Assembly (NCBI GenBank): GCA_030427205.1
Contig: JAUHXC010000020.1
Coordinates: 1 to 64,000 of the forward strand
DNA length: 64,000 nt
Direction of reading: 5' to 3'
From: a bacterium
Lineage (GTDB): Bacteria > Myxococcota_A > Bradymonadia > UBA7976 > UBA1532
This document shows, one piece after another, positions 8,638 to 17,072 of the stretch; position 1 is the stretch's first letter; every line of letters begins with the position of its first letter. Made by a program: the position numbers and the translations under genes. Under the pieces are notes generated by a model, which worked only from the letters and a program-made list of their open reading frames with translations, was not told the DNA's origin and did not search any database.

Positions 8638-9965
8638 CGCCCAGAGTCCTCGTCGTCGACGACCAGCCGCGCATGGTGCAGGCCATCTGCGCCGCGTTGC
8701 GCCGGCTCGACGTCACCTGCATCCCGGCCCACGGCGGCGCCGAGGCGCTGGCCGCCTTCGCCGACGGCGGCGCCGACGCGGTGATCACCGACCAGCGCAT
8801 GCCGGGGATCGACGGGCTCGAGCTGATGCGCCGGCTGCAGGCCGAGCACGCCGGGCTGCCGGTCATCCTGGTCACCGCGCACGGCGACGTGCAGAGCGCC
8901 GTCGAGGCCATGCGCGCCGGCGCGTTCGACTACGTGCAGAAGCCCTTCGACAACGACACCCTGCGCGCCGCGCTGCGCCGGGCGCTCGACCGCACCCGGC
9001 TCGACCGCGAGAACCGCTATCTGCGCCAGGAGGTCGCCCGCAAGTACGCCGTCGACGACATCGTCGCCGAGAGCGACGCTGGCCGGCGCACGCTCGAGCT
9101 GGTCCGCCGGGTCGCCCCGGCGAGGGCCACCGTGCTGGTCACCGGCGAGAGCGGCACCGGCAAAGAGCTCGTCGCCCGCCTGCTGCACTATTGGAGCGCG
9201 CGCGTCGGCCAGCCGTGGGTCGCCGTCAACTGCAAGGCCTTCGCCCGCGGCGTGCTGGAGAGCGAGCTCTTCGGCCACGAGAAAGGCGCCTTCACCGGCG
9301 CGGCGGCCACCCGCCCCGGCTGCTTCGAGCGGGCCCACGGCGGCACGCTCTTCCTCGACGAGATCGGCGAGATCGACCCCGACTTCCAGGCCAAGCTGCT
9401 GCGGGTCGTGCAGGAGGGCGAGGTGCAGCGGGTCGGCGGCGACCGCCCGCGCAAGGTCGACGTGCGGCTGGTCTGCGCGACCCATCGCGACCTGCGGGCC
9501 GAGGTGGACGCCGGGCGGTTCCGCGAAGACCTGTACTTCCGGCTACGGGTCATCCCCGTCGAGCTGGCCCCGCTGCGCGATCGGGTCGACGACGTGCTGC
9601 CGCTGGCCCGCTTCTTCCTCGCGCGCCACGCCGCCGGCCGGCCGCTGCGGCTGAGCCCGACCACCGAGCAGGCGCTCTTGGCTCATCCGTGGCCGGGCAA
9701 CGTGCGCGAGCTGAACAACGCCATCGAGCGGGCCGCGGTGCTGTGTCGCGGCGACGTGATCGAGCCGGCCGACCTGCTGCTGGAAGCGCCGCGCCGCCCG
9801 GCCAGCGGCGGCGGCACCCTGCAAGACGCCATGGACCGCGCCGCCGCCGCGCGCATCGGCGAGGCGCTGGCCGCCGCCGCCGGCAAAGCCGAGGCCGCCG
9901 CGGCGCTGGGCGTCGACCGCACGACGCTCTACCGCTGGATGAAGCGCCTCGCGCTGGACGGGTGA
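8634..9965 (+). CDS. Sigma-54-dependent response regulator (NtrC family)
   Basis: A protein of 443 residues. The receiver domain (1-120) has the acidic pair VDD, the phospho-acceptor Asp in ITDQRMPG (about 52), the Thr in LVTAHG and the Lys in VQKPFD. The AAA+ domain (about 145-375) has Walker A GESGTGKE (about 170), the sigma-54 contact loop GAFTGA (about 219) and Walker B LFLDEIGE. A Fis-type helix-turn-helix closes the protein (AAALGVDRTTLYRW). It would activate sigma-54 promoters when phosphorylated by the kinase encoded just upstream. The start is the ATGA overlap with that kinase. I cannot identify its targets in this window. Confidence 0.96.
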   Translation: MTPRVLVVDDQPRMVQAICAALRRLDVTCIPAHGGAEALAAFADGGADAVITDQRMPGIDGLELMRRLQAEHAGLPVILVTAHGDVQSAVEAMRAGAFDYVQKPFDNDTLRAALRRALDRTRLDRENRYLRQEVARKYAVDDIVAESDAGRRTLELVRRVAPARATVLVTGESGTGKELVARLLHYWSARVGQPWVAVNCKAFARGVLESELFGHEKGAFTGAAATRPGCFERAHGGTLFLDEIGEIDPDFQAKLLRVVQEGEVQRVGGDRPRKVDVRLVCATHRDLRAEVDAGRFREDLYFRLRVIPVELAPLRDRVDDVLPLARFFLARHAAGRPLRLSPTTEQALLAHPWPGNVRELNNAIERAAVLCRGDVIEPADLLLEAPRRPASGGGTLQDAMDRAAAARIGEALAAAAGKAEAAAALGVDRTTLYRWMKRLALDG

Positions 9966-10146
9966 CGCCCCGCAGACCCCAGACCGGGACACCGATGTCT
10001 CGCCGTGCGCGCGGTGTCCCGCACCCGAGACCCCAGCCGCCCGCAGACCGCCCCTTCGACTCCCGAGTTCATTGGGCTCTACTCGGCAGTCGATTTGGCA
10101 CGACGCGTGCTCTGCACCCGGTCACACCCCGACCGGAGTCATCTCG

Positions 10147-11445
10147 ATGTCCCGATTGAACGTGCTGCTCATCGTCTCTTCGCTGGCGCTCATCGCCTGT
10201 GGCGACGGCCCCGCCGAGCCGGCCCCGACGACCCCCGACCTCAGCGAGAAGGCCAGCGGCCCCGCCTGCGGCACCTTCGCCGACGTGCCCCGCGACCACT
10301 GGGCCTACGGCGCGATCGAAGCCGGCGCCGAGCAGGGCCTGTGGAGCGGCTGCGCCGAGTCGCCGCGCCGCTTCTGCCCCGACGAGGGCGCCAGCCGGGC
10401 GATGGCCGCGGCGATCCTGGGCAGCGCGGCGGGCCTCGAGCCGGCCCCGGCCACCGGCGAGGTCTTCAGCGACGTGCCGCGCAGCCACTGGGCCGCCGGC
10501 TGGATCGAGGCGATGCACCGCGAGGGGCTGGTGGCCGGCTGCGGCGGCGGTCGATTCTGCCCGAGCGACGCGCTGACCCGGGCCCAGCTCGCCGCGCTCG
10601 TCACCGGCGTCGCCGGCCACGACCCGGCCACGCCGCGGGCGGCGTTCGCCGACGTGCCCCAGACCCACTGGGCCGCCGGCTGGATCGAAGCCGCCCGGGC
10701 CCACGGCATCATGAGCGGCTGCGCCAGCGGGCGCTTCTGCCCCGACGCCAAGGCCACCCGGGCTCAGCTCGCGGCGGTCGTCATCGCCGCCTTCAACATC
10801 GAGCGCGCGCCGCTGTGCGAGCCCGACCCCAACGAGTTCCCGCTCGAGCCGGGCAGCCTCGCCGGCCTGACCATCGCCCTCGACGTGGGCCACGGCTACA
10901 CCGCGAGCGGCAGCTTCGACCCCGGCGCGGTCAACGGCCGCGACCGCAACGTCACCGAGTACCTCGCCAACCAGGAGACCGCGCGCGCGCTGCGCCCGAT
11001 GCTCGAAGCGGCCGGCGCCCGGGTGACGATCTTCGACTACGCCCGCGGCACGCCCGAGCGCATGACCCTGCGCCAGAAGGGCGCCCGCGCCCGGGGCAAC
11101 GACGTCTTCATCTCGATCCACCACAACGCCTTCAACGGCAGCGTGCAGGGCACCGAGGTGCTCGTCGACAATACCGTCGCCACCAGCCCCGACCGGCGGC
11201 TGGCCGGCGCGCTGCAGCGGGGCATGATGGACTCGATCTGGGACGGCGACGGGCGCTACGACCGCGGGGTGAAGTCGCAGGCGCTCGGCGTGCTGCGCGG
11301 CGCCGCCGGGCTGGTGGGCGCCAAGGTGCTCGTCGAGTGCTACTTCATCGACCACCGCGACATCAGCCGCGGCGCCGTGCCCGAGCTGGCCCGCCGCTCG
11401 GCGCTGGGCATCGCCCGCGGCATCGGGGCCTACGCCGGGCGCTGA
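10147..11445 (+). CDS. N-acetylmuramoyl-L-alanine amidase lipoprotein with SLH repeats
   Basis: A protein of 432 residues. The ATG at 10147 has GGAG 9 nt upstream and opens a lipoprotein signal (SSLALIAC, lipid-anchored Cys about 19). Three S-layer-homology-like repeats follow (about 40-215), each with FxDVPxxHWA and a paired-Cys loop such as GCGGGRFCP. An Amidase_3 domain occupies about 235-432: zinc ligands are visible in DVGHGY, the Glu after NVTEYL/NQE, and SIHHNAF, and the catalytic Glu in VECYF. It would cleave the amide between MurNAc and the stem peptide while held on the cell wall by its SLH repeats. The 3' end overlaps the convergent mrpG by 16 nt. Confidence 0.92.
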   Translation: MSRLNVLLIVSSLALIACGDGPAEPAPTTPDLSEKASGPACGTFADVPRDHWAYGAIEAGAEQGLWSGCAESPRRFCPDEGASRAMAAAILGSAAGLEPAPATGEVFSDVPRSHWAAGWIEAMHREGLVAGCGGGRFCPSDALTRAQLAALVTGVAGHDPATPRAAFADVPQTHWAAGWIEAARAHGIMSGCASGRFCPDAKATRAQLAAVVIAAFNIERAPLCEPDPNEFPLEPGSLAGLTIALDVGHGYTASGSFDPGAVNGRDRNVTEYLANQETARALRPMLEAAGARVTIFDYARGTPERMTLRQKGARARGNDVFISIHHNAFNGSVQGTEVLVDNTVATSPDRRLAGALQRGMMDSIWDGDGRYDRGVKSQALGVLRGAAGLVGAKVLVECYFIDHRDISRGAVPELARRSALGIARGIGAYAGR

Positions 11446-11759
11446 TCGGGCCCGGCCGCCGCCTCGATGTCGGCCGCGCTCGGCGTGCGCCGGCGGGCGA
11501 TCGCCCGCCCCAGCGCGTGGCCGCCCACCGGCGCGGTCAGCAGGAAGAAGAGCGACGCCGCCACCGCGCGGATCCACGCGCCGGGCGTACCCAGCGCCAT
11601 CGCGGCGCCGGCGAGCATCAAGATCACCCCCAGCGTCGCCGACTTGGTGCTGCAATGCAGCCGGAGGAAGACGTCGGGCATGCGCCAGACGCCGATGCCG
11701 GCGATGAGCATGAAGCCGCCGCCGGCGATCAGCAGGATCTGCGCCAGGACCTCGCTCAT
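11430..11759 (-). CDS. mrpG: Mrp cation/proton antiporter subunit G
   Basis: A small membrane protein of 109 residues, the usual MrpG/MnhG length. It has three hydrophobic segments and the family hallmark GVWRMPDVFLRLHCSTKSA near residue 23, with the TLGV that follows. It is the last gene of the mrp operon; its ATG overlaps the mrpF stop. Mrp is a multi-subunit secondary Na+(or other cation)/H+ antiporter of the inner membrane related to complex I; all seven subunits are normally needed. The cytoplasmic C-terminus is Arg-rich. Confidence 0.93.
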   Translation of the reverse strand: MSEVLAQILLIAGGGFMLIAGIGVWRMPDVFLRLHCSTKSATLGVILMLAGAAMALGTPGAWIRAVAASLFFLLTAPVGGHALGRAIARRRTPSAADIEAAAGPDQRPA

Positions 11760-12013
11760 CGCTCCTCTCCGCTGTGCTCGATGTAGTGGGCGAAGGCCAG
11801 CGTGCCCACGAACGCCACCGCGGCCAGCACCAGCGCCGCGTCGAGGAAGGCGGTCTCGTCCAGCGCCACCGCGTGCAGCGCGATGAGCCCGACGGCGAGC
11901 GTCGCGATCATGTCGAGGGCCACCACCCGGTCGCCGAGCGCGGGGCCACGAAACAGGCTCAGCCCGGCGAGGCCGAGGGCGGCGAGCACCAGCAGGGTCG
12001 GCAGGGTCGTCAT
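11756..12013 (-). CDS. mrpF: Mrp antiporter subunit F
   Basis: An 85-residue protein with three membrane segments. The conserved MrpF motif is present: FRGPALGDRVVALDMI at about 21, with the Asp that is conserved in the family. The start ATG at 12013 overlaps the mrpE stop; longer upstream reading of this frame runs through mrpE and has no domain, so the short form is chosen. Part of the tightly coupled mrpA-G operon. Confidence 0.92.
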   Translation of the reverse strand: MTTLPTLLVLAALGLAGLSLFRGPALGDRVVALDMIATLAVGLIALHAVALDETAFLDAALVLAAVAFVGTLAFAHYIEHSGEER

Positions 12014-12345
12014 CGATCGGGCTCCCACAGGTCGAGCAGCGGGCCCTCGAGGCGTCGGATCTCGGCCTGCACCCGCTCGACGTCGTCGGCGAACATCGCG
12101 TGCACCCGCAGCGCCCCGCCGACCACGTCGAGGGTGAGGGTGCCCGGGGTCAGCGAGACGCCGTTGGCCAGCAGCGTGATGGCCCGCGGGTCGGTCAGCC
12201 GCAGCGGGATGTCGACCACCCGCGGCGTGGCCTGATGGGTCGGCGTCAGCACGTCGTACGCCACCCGCAGGCTGCTCGCGCACAGCTCGAGCGAGAAGCG
12301 GCCGAGCAGGCGGGGGATCGCGATCAATCGCCGGAGCAGTCTCAT
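12010..12345 (-). CDS. mrpE: Mrp antiporter subunit E, short form
   Basis: A 111-residue protein that matches the C-terminal two-thirds of MrpE: the LCASSLRVAYDVLTP helix, IPLRLTD, then the signature ITLLANGVSLTPGTLTLDV and a VHAMFADD segment. Family members are usually near 160 residues and begin with two membrane helices that are absent here; the start ATG at 12345 overlaps the mrpD stop, which leaves no room for them in frame. Either a naturally reduced form or N-terminal loss. It retains the soluble ferredoxin-like part that packs on MrpF and MrpG. Confidence 0.88.
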   Translation of the reverse strand: MRLLRRLIAIPRLLGRFSLELCASSLRVAYDVLTPTHQATPRVVDIPLRLTDPRAITLLANGVSLTPGTLTLDVVGGALRVHAMFADDVERVQAEIRRLEGPLLDLWEPDR

Positions 12346-13811
12346 CGGGCGGCCTCCAGATAGGGCGTGCGGTCGATCAGGGCTTCGCCGGCGGCGAGGC
12401 ACACCTCGAAGACCGGTCCGGCGGCCAGACCGAGCGCCAGCGTCACCGCGGCCAGCGCCGCGATGGGCCAGAGGCGCGCCCGGCCGACGGGGCGGGGCGG
12501 CGCGTCGTCGGGCGCGGGGCCCAGCACCGCCGCGTGGGCGATCTTGAGCATCGAGTAGAGCGTCAGCAGGCCCACCGCCAGCGCCAGCACCGCGACCCAG
12601 GTCGCGTCGGCGGCGATGCCGGCGCGGATGATGCCCAGCTTGGCGAAGAACCCGCTCAGCGGCGGCATGCCGGCCAGCGACAGCGCCGGGATCGCGAAGA
12701 GCAGCGCCGCCGCGGGCCATGCGAGCCGCAGCCCGCCGAGCCGATCGAGCCGCTCGCTGCCGCCGGCGTCGGTGATGACCCCGCCCACCAGGAAGAGGCT
12801 GGTCTTCACCACGATGTGGTGCACCAGGTAGAACACCGCCGCGCCCACCGCCAGCGGGGTGTAGAGGGCCACGCCGACGACGATGTAGCCGATCTGGCTG
12901 ACGATGTGGAACGACAGGATGCGCCGCACCTCGACCTGCGCCGCCGCGCCGAGCACGCCCACCGTCATCGTCGCCGCGCCGAGCCACAAGAGCAGGTCGT
13001 GGGCCCAGGGGTCGTGCACGAAGATCAGCGTATACAGCCGGATGAGCGCGTAGACCCCGACCTTGGTCAGCAGGCCGGCGAAGAGCGCCGCGATGACCGG
13101 CGGCGGCGCGGGATACGCCGGCGGCAGCCAGCCGAAGAGCGGGAAGATGCCCGCCTTGATGCCGAAGGCGACGGTCAAGAGCGCCGCGACCCCGCCCAGG
13201 GTGTGGCCGGTATCGCCGTCGACCAGCCGGGCGATGTGCGCCATGTCGAGGGTGCCCGCCTTGGCGTAGAGCAGGCCCAGGGCGGTGAGGAAGAGCGCCG
13301 AGGCGACGAGGTTGATGGCGACGTAGCGCACGCCGGCGGCGATGGACAGCGGCGCGCGGTCGAGGGTCAACAGCACGAAGCTGGCGACGAGCAGCACCTC
13401 GAACCAAACGTACAGGTTGAACAGGTCGCCGGTGAGGAAGGCCCCGCAGACCCCGAGCAGCAGCGCGTGCATCAGCGGCGCCTTGAGCGGGTGCGGCAGC
13501 CGCTCGCCGAGCTGCGAGGTCAAGCCCGCCGCGGCGCCGACGATGGCCGTCACCCCGACGAGCAGCGCCGACAGGCTGTCGCCGACGAGCGCGATGCCGA
13601 AGGGCCCCGGCCAGCCGCCGATGCGCACCGCGAGCGCGCCATCGCCGAGCACCGTGTACAGCAGCCCCGCGGCGGCAGCGATGTGCAGGACGTGGCCCGT
13701 CAACGCGACCGCGCGGCGGGTGCGCCGGCCGGCCAGCAGCCCGAAGACCGCCGCGGCGAGCGGCACGACGAGCGGCGCGATCAGCCAGATGTGCGGGTCG
13801 ACGCCGCTCAT
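12342..13811 (-). CDS. mrpD: Mrp antiporter subunit D
   Basis: A polytopic protein of 489 residues, normal MrpD length, homologous to the proton-pumping subunits NuoM/NuoN of complex I. Visible features are about 14 hydrophobic segments, the conserved Glu in NLYVWFEVLL, the Lys in FGIKAGIFPLFGWLP and the broken-helix Lys in VHHIVVKTSLFLVGG. ATG start overlaps the mrpC stop (ATGA) with a GAGGGG just upstream. It forms one of the two ion-translocating antiporter modules of Mrp. Confidence 0.95.
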   Translation of the reverse strand: MSGVDPHIWLIAPLVVPLAAAVFGLLAGRRTRRAVALTGHVLHIAAAAGLLYTVLGDGALAVRIGGWPGPFGIALVGDSLSALLVGVTAIVGAAAGLTSQLGERLPHPLKAPLMHALLLGVCGAFLTGDLFNLYVWFEVLLVASFVLLTLDRAPLSIAAGVRYVAINLVASALFLTALGLLYAKAGTLDMAHIARLVDGDTGHTLGGVAALLTVAFGIKAGIFPLFGWLPPAYPAPPPVIAALFAGLLTKVGVYALIRLYTLIFVHDPWAHDLLLWLGAATMTVGVLGAAAQVEVRRILSFHIVSQIGYIVVGVALYTPLAVGAAVFYLVHHIVVKTSLFLVGGVITDAGGSERLDRLGGLRLAWPAAALLFAIPALSLAGMPPLSGFFAKLGIIRAGIAADATWVAVLALAVGLLTLYSMLKIAHAAVLGPAPDDAPPRPVGRARLWPIAALAAVTLALGLAAGPVFEVCLAAGEALIDRTPYLEAAR

Positions 13812-14164
13812 GTGCCCTGCCCCTCGGTGGTCGGCAGCCGGTCGAGGTCGTCGGTGCCCAGCGTCTCGGTAGAGCGCCGGGCGAGCGCCAACGCGAAGCC
13901 GAGCACGCCGAAGCCGATGACGATCGCGGTCAGGATCAGCGCCTGGGGCAGCGGGTCGGCGTGGCCCGCCAGCGGCGCGTCGAGGCCGTCGGGCACGAGC
14001 GGCGGCGGGGCCACCCGGGCGCCGGAGGCGACGAAGATCGCGAGGTTGGCGCCGTTGCCGACCAGGGTGAGCCCCACCAGCACGTGCAGGATCTCGCGCT
14101 TGAGCATCAGGTAGACGCCGGCGGCGAAGAGCGCGCCGACGACCAGCGACATCAGACCGTGCAT
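13808..14164 (-). CDS. mrpC: Mrp antiporter subunit C (NuoK-like)
   Basis: A 118-residue protein with three membrane helices, related to NuoK. The motif LVGLTLVGNGANLAIF sits at about 28, and ALILTAIVIGFGVLGFALAL forms the last helix. GGAGG lies 9 nt before the ATG. The gene starts 4 nt after the mrpB stop and overlaps mrpD. It has the Mrp-typical Pro-rich periplasmic loop (APPPLVPDG) between helices two and three. Confidence 0.94.
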   Translation of the reverse strand: MHGLMSLVVGALFAAGVYLMLKREILHVLVGLTLVGNGANLAIFVASGARVAPPPLVPDGLDAPLAGHADPLPQALILTAIVIGFGVLGFALALARRSTETLGTDDLDRLPTTEGQGT

Positions 14165-14168
14165 CGGG

Positions 14169-14597
14169 TCACGCCTCCTCGGCGCCGGGCTCGGCGCCCT
14201 CGGGCCACAGCGCGAGGGTGAAGCCGGACACCGCGCCGACCACCACCGCGAAGACCCCGACGTCGAAGATCAGCGGCGTGCCCAGCGGCCCGACGCCGGG
14301 CACGTCGACCCAGGCCGCGTCGAGCAGCGTCTCGCCGAATACGAAGCCGAGCAGCGCCGCGCCCAGCGCCAGGGCCATGCCGATGGCCATCCACGCCCGC
14401 GGCGAGCCACGCAGCGCACGCCGCGCGGCGACCGGGCCGAAGGCGATGGCGTGCAGCACCACCGCCGAGCCGGCCACCAGCCCGCCGATGAAGCCGCCGC
14501 CCGGCGCGTTGTGGCCCCGCCACAGCAGCCAGAGCGACAAGATGATCAAGGTCGGCGCCAGATAGCGCGCGGCGGTGCGCAGGATCACGGTGTTCAC
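14169..14597 (-). CDS. mrpB: Mrp antiporter subunit B
   Basis: A 142-residue protein, the usual MrpB length, begun by GTG at 14597 that overlaps the mrpA stop as GTGA. It has four membrane segments and the family motif RGHNAPGGGFIGGLVAGSA at about 28; a second conserved stretch, FDVGVFAVVVGAVSG, lies near 111. An N-terminal extension in the same frame runs through mrpA and carries no domain, so the GTG is the start. Acts in the Mrp complex next to MrpA. Confidence 0.93.
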   Translation of the reverse strand: MNTVILRTAARYLAPTLIILSLWLLWRGHNAPGGGFIGGLVAGSAVVLHAIAFGPVAARRALRGSPRAWMAIGMALALGAALLGFVFGETLLDAAWVDVPGVGPLGTPLIFDVGVFAVVVGAVSGFTLALWPEGAEPGAEEA

Positions 14598-16843
14598 GAC
14601 TGCGCCTCCGAGCGCCGGGCGAGCAGCGCCAGCGCGCCGAGGGCGGCCACCGCCAGCACCACCACCTCGCCCAGCGTATCGAGGGCGCGGAAGTCGACGA
14701 GGATGACGTTGACGACGTTGCGGCCGTAGCCCTCGGGCAGCGCCTGGGTCGAGAACCACGTCGAGATGCCCGGGCCCAGGTCGACCGCGCCGGCCACATA
14801 GACCAGCGCGCCGATCATGCCGCCCGCGGCCAGGGCGACCCCCGCGCTCCAGCGCCGCTCGGCGCCCGTGCGCCGCGGGCCCAGATCGGGCAGCCCGCGG
14901 AACGCCAGCATCAAGAGCACCACCGTCAGCACCTCGACGAGCAGCTGGGTCATCGCGAGGTCGGGCGCGCCGTGGCGCAGGTAGAACAGCGCCGCCCCGA
15001 TGCCCACCGCGCCCAGCGCGCCGATGGCCGTCAGCCGCCCGCGGGCCCGCACCGCGCCCAGCGCGCCGCCGAGCAGAAACAGCGCGAGCATCACGTCGAT
15101 GGCGTCGGGCATCGGGCTGCCGACCCAGGCCGAGGGCGGCCGCATGCGCAGCAGGGCGAAGGTCACCATGCCCACCGCCGCCAGCAGGATGACCGACAGG
15201 TTGGCCCGCAGCGCGACCGGCTGAACCGCCCGGGCCACCGCGCCGGCCAGCGCGACGACGTGGCTCCACAGCCGGTCGTGCCAGCCGGGATCGGCCGCCC
15301 GGTCGATGCGCGGCGCCGCGGCGCGCACGGCCGCCCGCCGCCGCCAGCCGACGACACCCAGCGCCAGCGCCAGCAGGCTGAGGCCCAGCGGCACCCCGAC
15401 GCCGTGCCACACCGCCAGCCCCACCGCCGCGCCGGCCACCGGATCGAGCAGCGCCGCGCCGAGCAGGCCGCTGCCCGGGCCGGCGACCAGCCCGACGAGC
15501 GCCAGCAGCAGCGGCGGACCGATGACCATGACCGTCAACCGCTTGCCCGAGGCGCCGCGCGGCTCGCGGGCGACCGCCAGCGCGGCGTAGACGAACGCGG
15601 CGCCGGCCAGGGTCAGGACCAGCGCGCCGAAGACCGCCGCCCCGCCGCCGCCGGCCAGGGCCACGGTGAGCGCGGTCTCCTTGGCGGCGAAGCCGAAGAA
15701 GGGCGGCGCGGCGGCCATCGACAGCCCGGCGAGGCCGGCGGTGACCGCCAGGATCCACGGCATGCGCGCGCCGGCCGGGTCCATCTGCGCCAGATCGCGG
15801 CTGCCGGCCACCTTCTCGGTGGCGCCGGCGACCATGAACAGCCCCGCCTTGTACAGCCCGTGGGCCAGCGCCAGCCCCAGCGCGGCGCCCAGCGCGAGCG
15901 GGTGGTCGACGCCGGCCAGCAGCAGCATGCAGCCCAGCGCCGCGACGGTGGTGCACGCCAGGATGCGCTTGAGGTCGGTGGCCGCCATCGCCAGCAGCCC
16001 GCCCACCAGCGCCGTCGCGCCGCCCACGATCAGGAGCGCCGGGCGCCACAGCCAGACCTCGCCCAGCGTCGGGGCGAGCCGCAGCACGAGGTAGACCCCC
16101 GCCTTCACCATCGCCGCCGAGTGCAGATAGGCGCTGACCGGCGTCGGCGCGGCCATCGCGCCGGGCAGCCAGACGTGAAACGGCACCTGCGCGCTCTTGG
16201 TGAAGGCCGCCAGCAGCACGCCCAGCGCGATGAAGACCGCCGCGCCGTCGGCGAGGGCCGGCGTCGTCGACAGCGTATCGGCGCCGGTGACCACCTCGAG
16301 CCCGACGAGCGCGCCGAGCAAGGCCAGCCCGCCGGCCGCCGTGATCAAGAGCGCCCGCCGCGCCGCCGTGCGCGCGCTCGATTTCTCGTATTCGAGGCCG
16401 ACGAGCAGATACGAGATGATCGTCGTCGCCTCCCAGCAGACGAACATGAACAGCGCGTCGTCGGCGAGCACGAGCCCGAGCATCGCGGCGGCAAAGGCGA
16501 GCAGGCCGGCGACCGTCGGCGCCGCGACCGCCTTGCCGCGCAGGTAGCCGCCGGCGAACACGACCACCGGCGCGCCGATGCCGCAGATCAAGAGCGCGAA
16601 CGCCAGCGCCAGCGGGTCGAGCAGCAGGTGCACGTCGACGCCCAGGGCCGGCACCCACGGGTGGCTCCACGCGAGCGGCTCGACCGCGACGTGCGGCAGC
16701 TGCGCGCCGAACCAGGCCGCCGCCGCCCCCGGCACCAGCGCCAGCAGGCACGGGCCGAGGCGCGGCAGGGCCCGGACGAGGGGCACCGCCAGCGCCGCCG
16801 CGGCCAGCAGGGCCACGGTCCAGATGGGCAGCCATGAGGCCAT
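14594..16843 (-). CDS. mrpA: Mrp antiporter subunit A (NuoL-like plus MrpA C-domain)
   Basis: A 749-residue protein, first gene of the mrpABCDEFG operon. The NuoL-like part covers about 1-500: the conserved Glu in FMFVCWEATTIISYLLVG, the Lys in KSAQVPFHVWLPGAM, the HSAAMVKAGVYL helix and HGLYKAGLFMVAGATEK. The C-terminal Mrp-specific part (about 560-749) contains APDLAMTQLLVEVLTVV. GGAG is 5 nt upstream of the ATG. Together with MrpD it forms the ion path that exchanges cytoplasmic Na+ for protons. The 229-nt gap upstream is shared with the divergent cation exchanger gene, so co-regulation is possible. Confidence 0.95.
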   Translation of the reverse strand: MASWLPIWTVALLAAAALAVPLVRALPRLGPCLLALVPGAAAAWFGAQLPHVAVEPLAWSHPWVPALGVDVHLLLDPLALAFALLICGIGAPVVVFAGGYLRGKAVAAPTVAGLLAFAAAMLGLVLADDALFMFVCWEATTIISYLLVGLEYEKSSARTAARRALLITAAGGLALLGALVGLEVVTGADTLSTTPALADGAAVFIALGVLLAAFTKSAQVPFHVWLPGAMAAPTPVSAYLHSAAMVKAGVYLVLRLAPTLGEVWLWRPALLIVGGATALVGGLLAMAATDLKRILACTTVAALGCMLLLAGVDHPLALGAALGLALAHGLYKAGLFMVAGATEKVAGSRDLAQMDPAGARMPWILAVTAGLAGLSMAAAPPFFGFAAKETALTVALAGGGGAAVFGALVLTLAGAAFVYAALAVAREPRGASGKRLTVMVIGPPLLLALVGLVAGPGSGLLGAALLDPVAGAAVGLAVWHGVGVPLGLSLLALALGVVGWRRRAAVRAAAPRIDRAADPGWHDRLWSHVVALAGAVARAVQPVALRANLSVILLAAVGMVTFALLRMRPPSAWVGSPMPDAIDVMLALFLLGGALGAVRARGRLTAIGALGAVGIGAALFYLRHGAPDLAMTQLLVEVLTVVLLMLAFRGLPDLGPRRTGAERRWSAGVALAAGGMIGALVYVAGAVDLGPGISTWFSTQALPEGYGRNVVNVILVDFRALDTLGEVVVLAVAALGALALLARRSEAQS

Positions 16844-17072
16844 CGCGTCTCCGTACCGGGTGCATGGCGCGCAGCGTCGGCGCCGAGGCCGGGCGCGCGC
16901 TGCATCGTCGACACCAGAGGGCGGCGGGACGTCGCGGGAATGCGCGGCGTAGCCCCCCGATTTTACGGCATTTTTATACCCGACAGCCGCCGGCGCGGCG
17001 CCCGGTCGATTCGGCGAATCGCCGGTTCGTTCGGGGCATCTGTGTAGCGCTATTCAGCGAGGAGTAGCCCAG
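16844..17072. promoter_or_regulatory. Divergent intergenic region between mrpA and cation exchanger
   Basis: A 229-nt gap between two divergently transcribed ion-transport genes. Most is GC-rich, but 16960-16978 is a sharp AT-rich patch (TTTTACGGCATTTTTATA). On the minus strand it reads TATAAA and TAAAAT, both good -10 boxes for mrpA, but neither has a convincing -35 at 16-18 nt. GAGGAG at 17059-17064 is the ribosome site of the plus-strand gene. I regard the patch as the likely promoter core without assigning hexamers. Confidence 0.45.

Noticed and set aside
14972..16837. A 621-codon plus-strand frame opposite mrpA
   Set aside because: Gln/Arg/His-rich antisense shadow; mrpA on the other strand is unambiguous.
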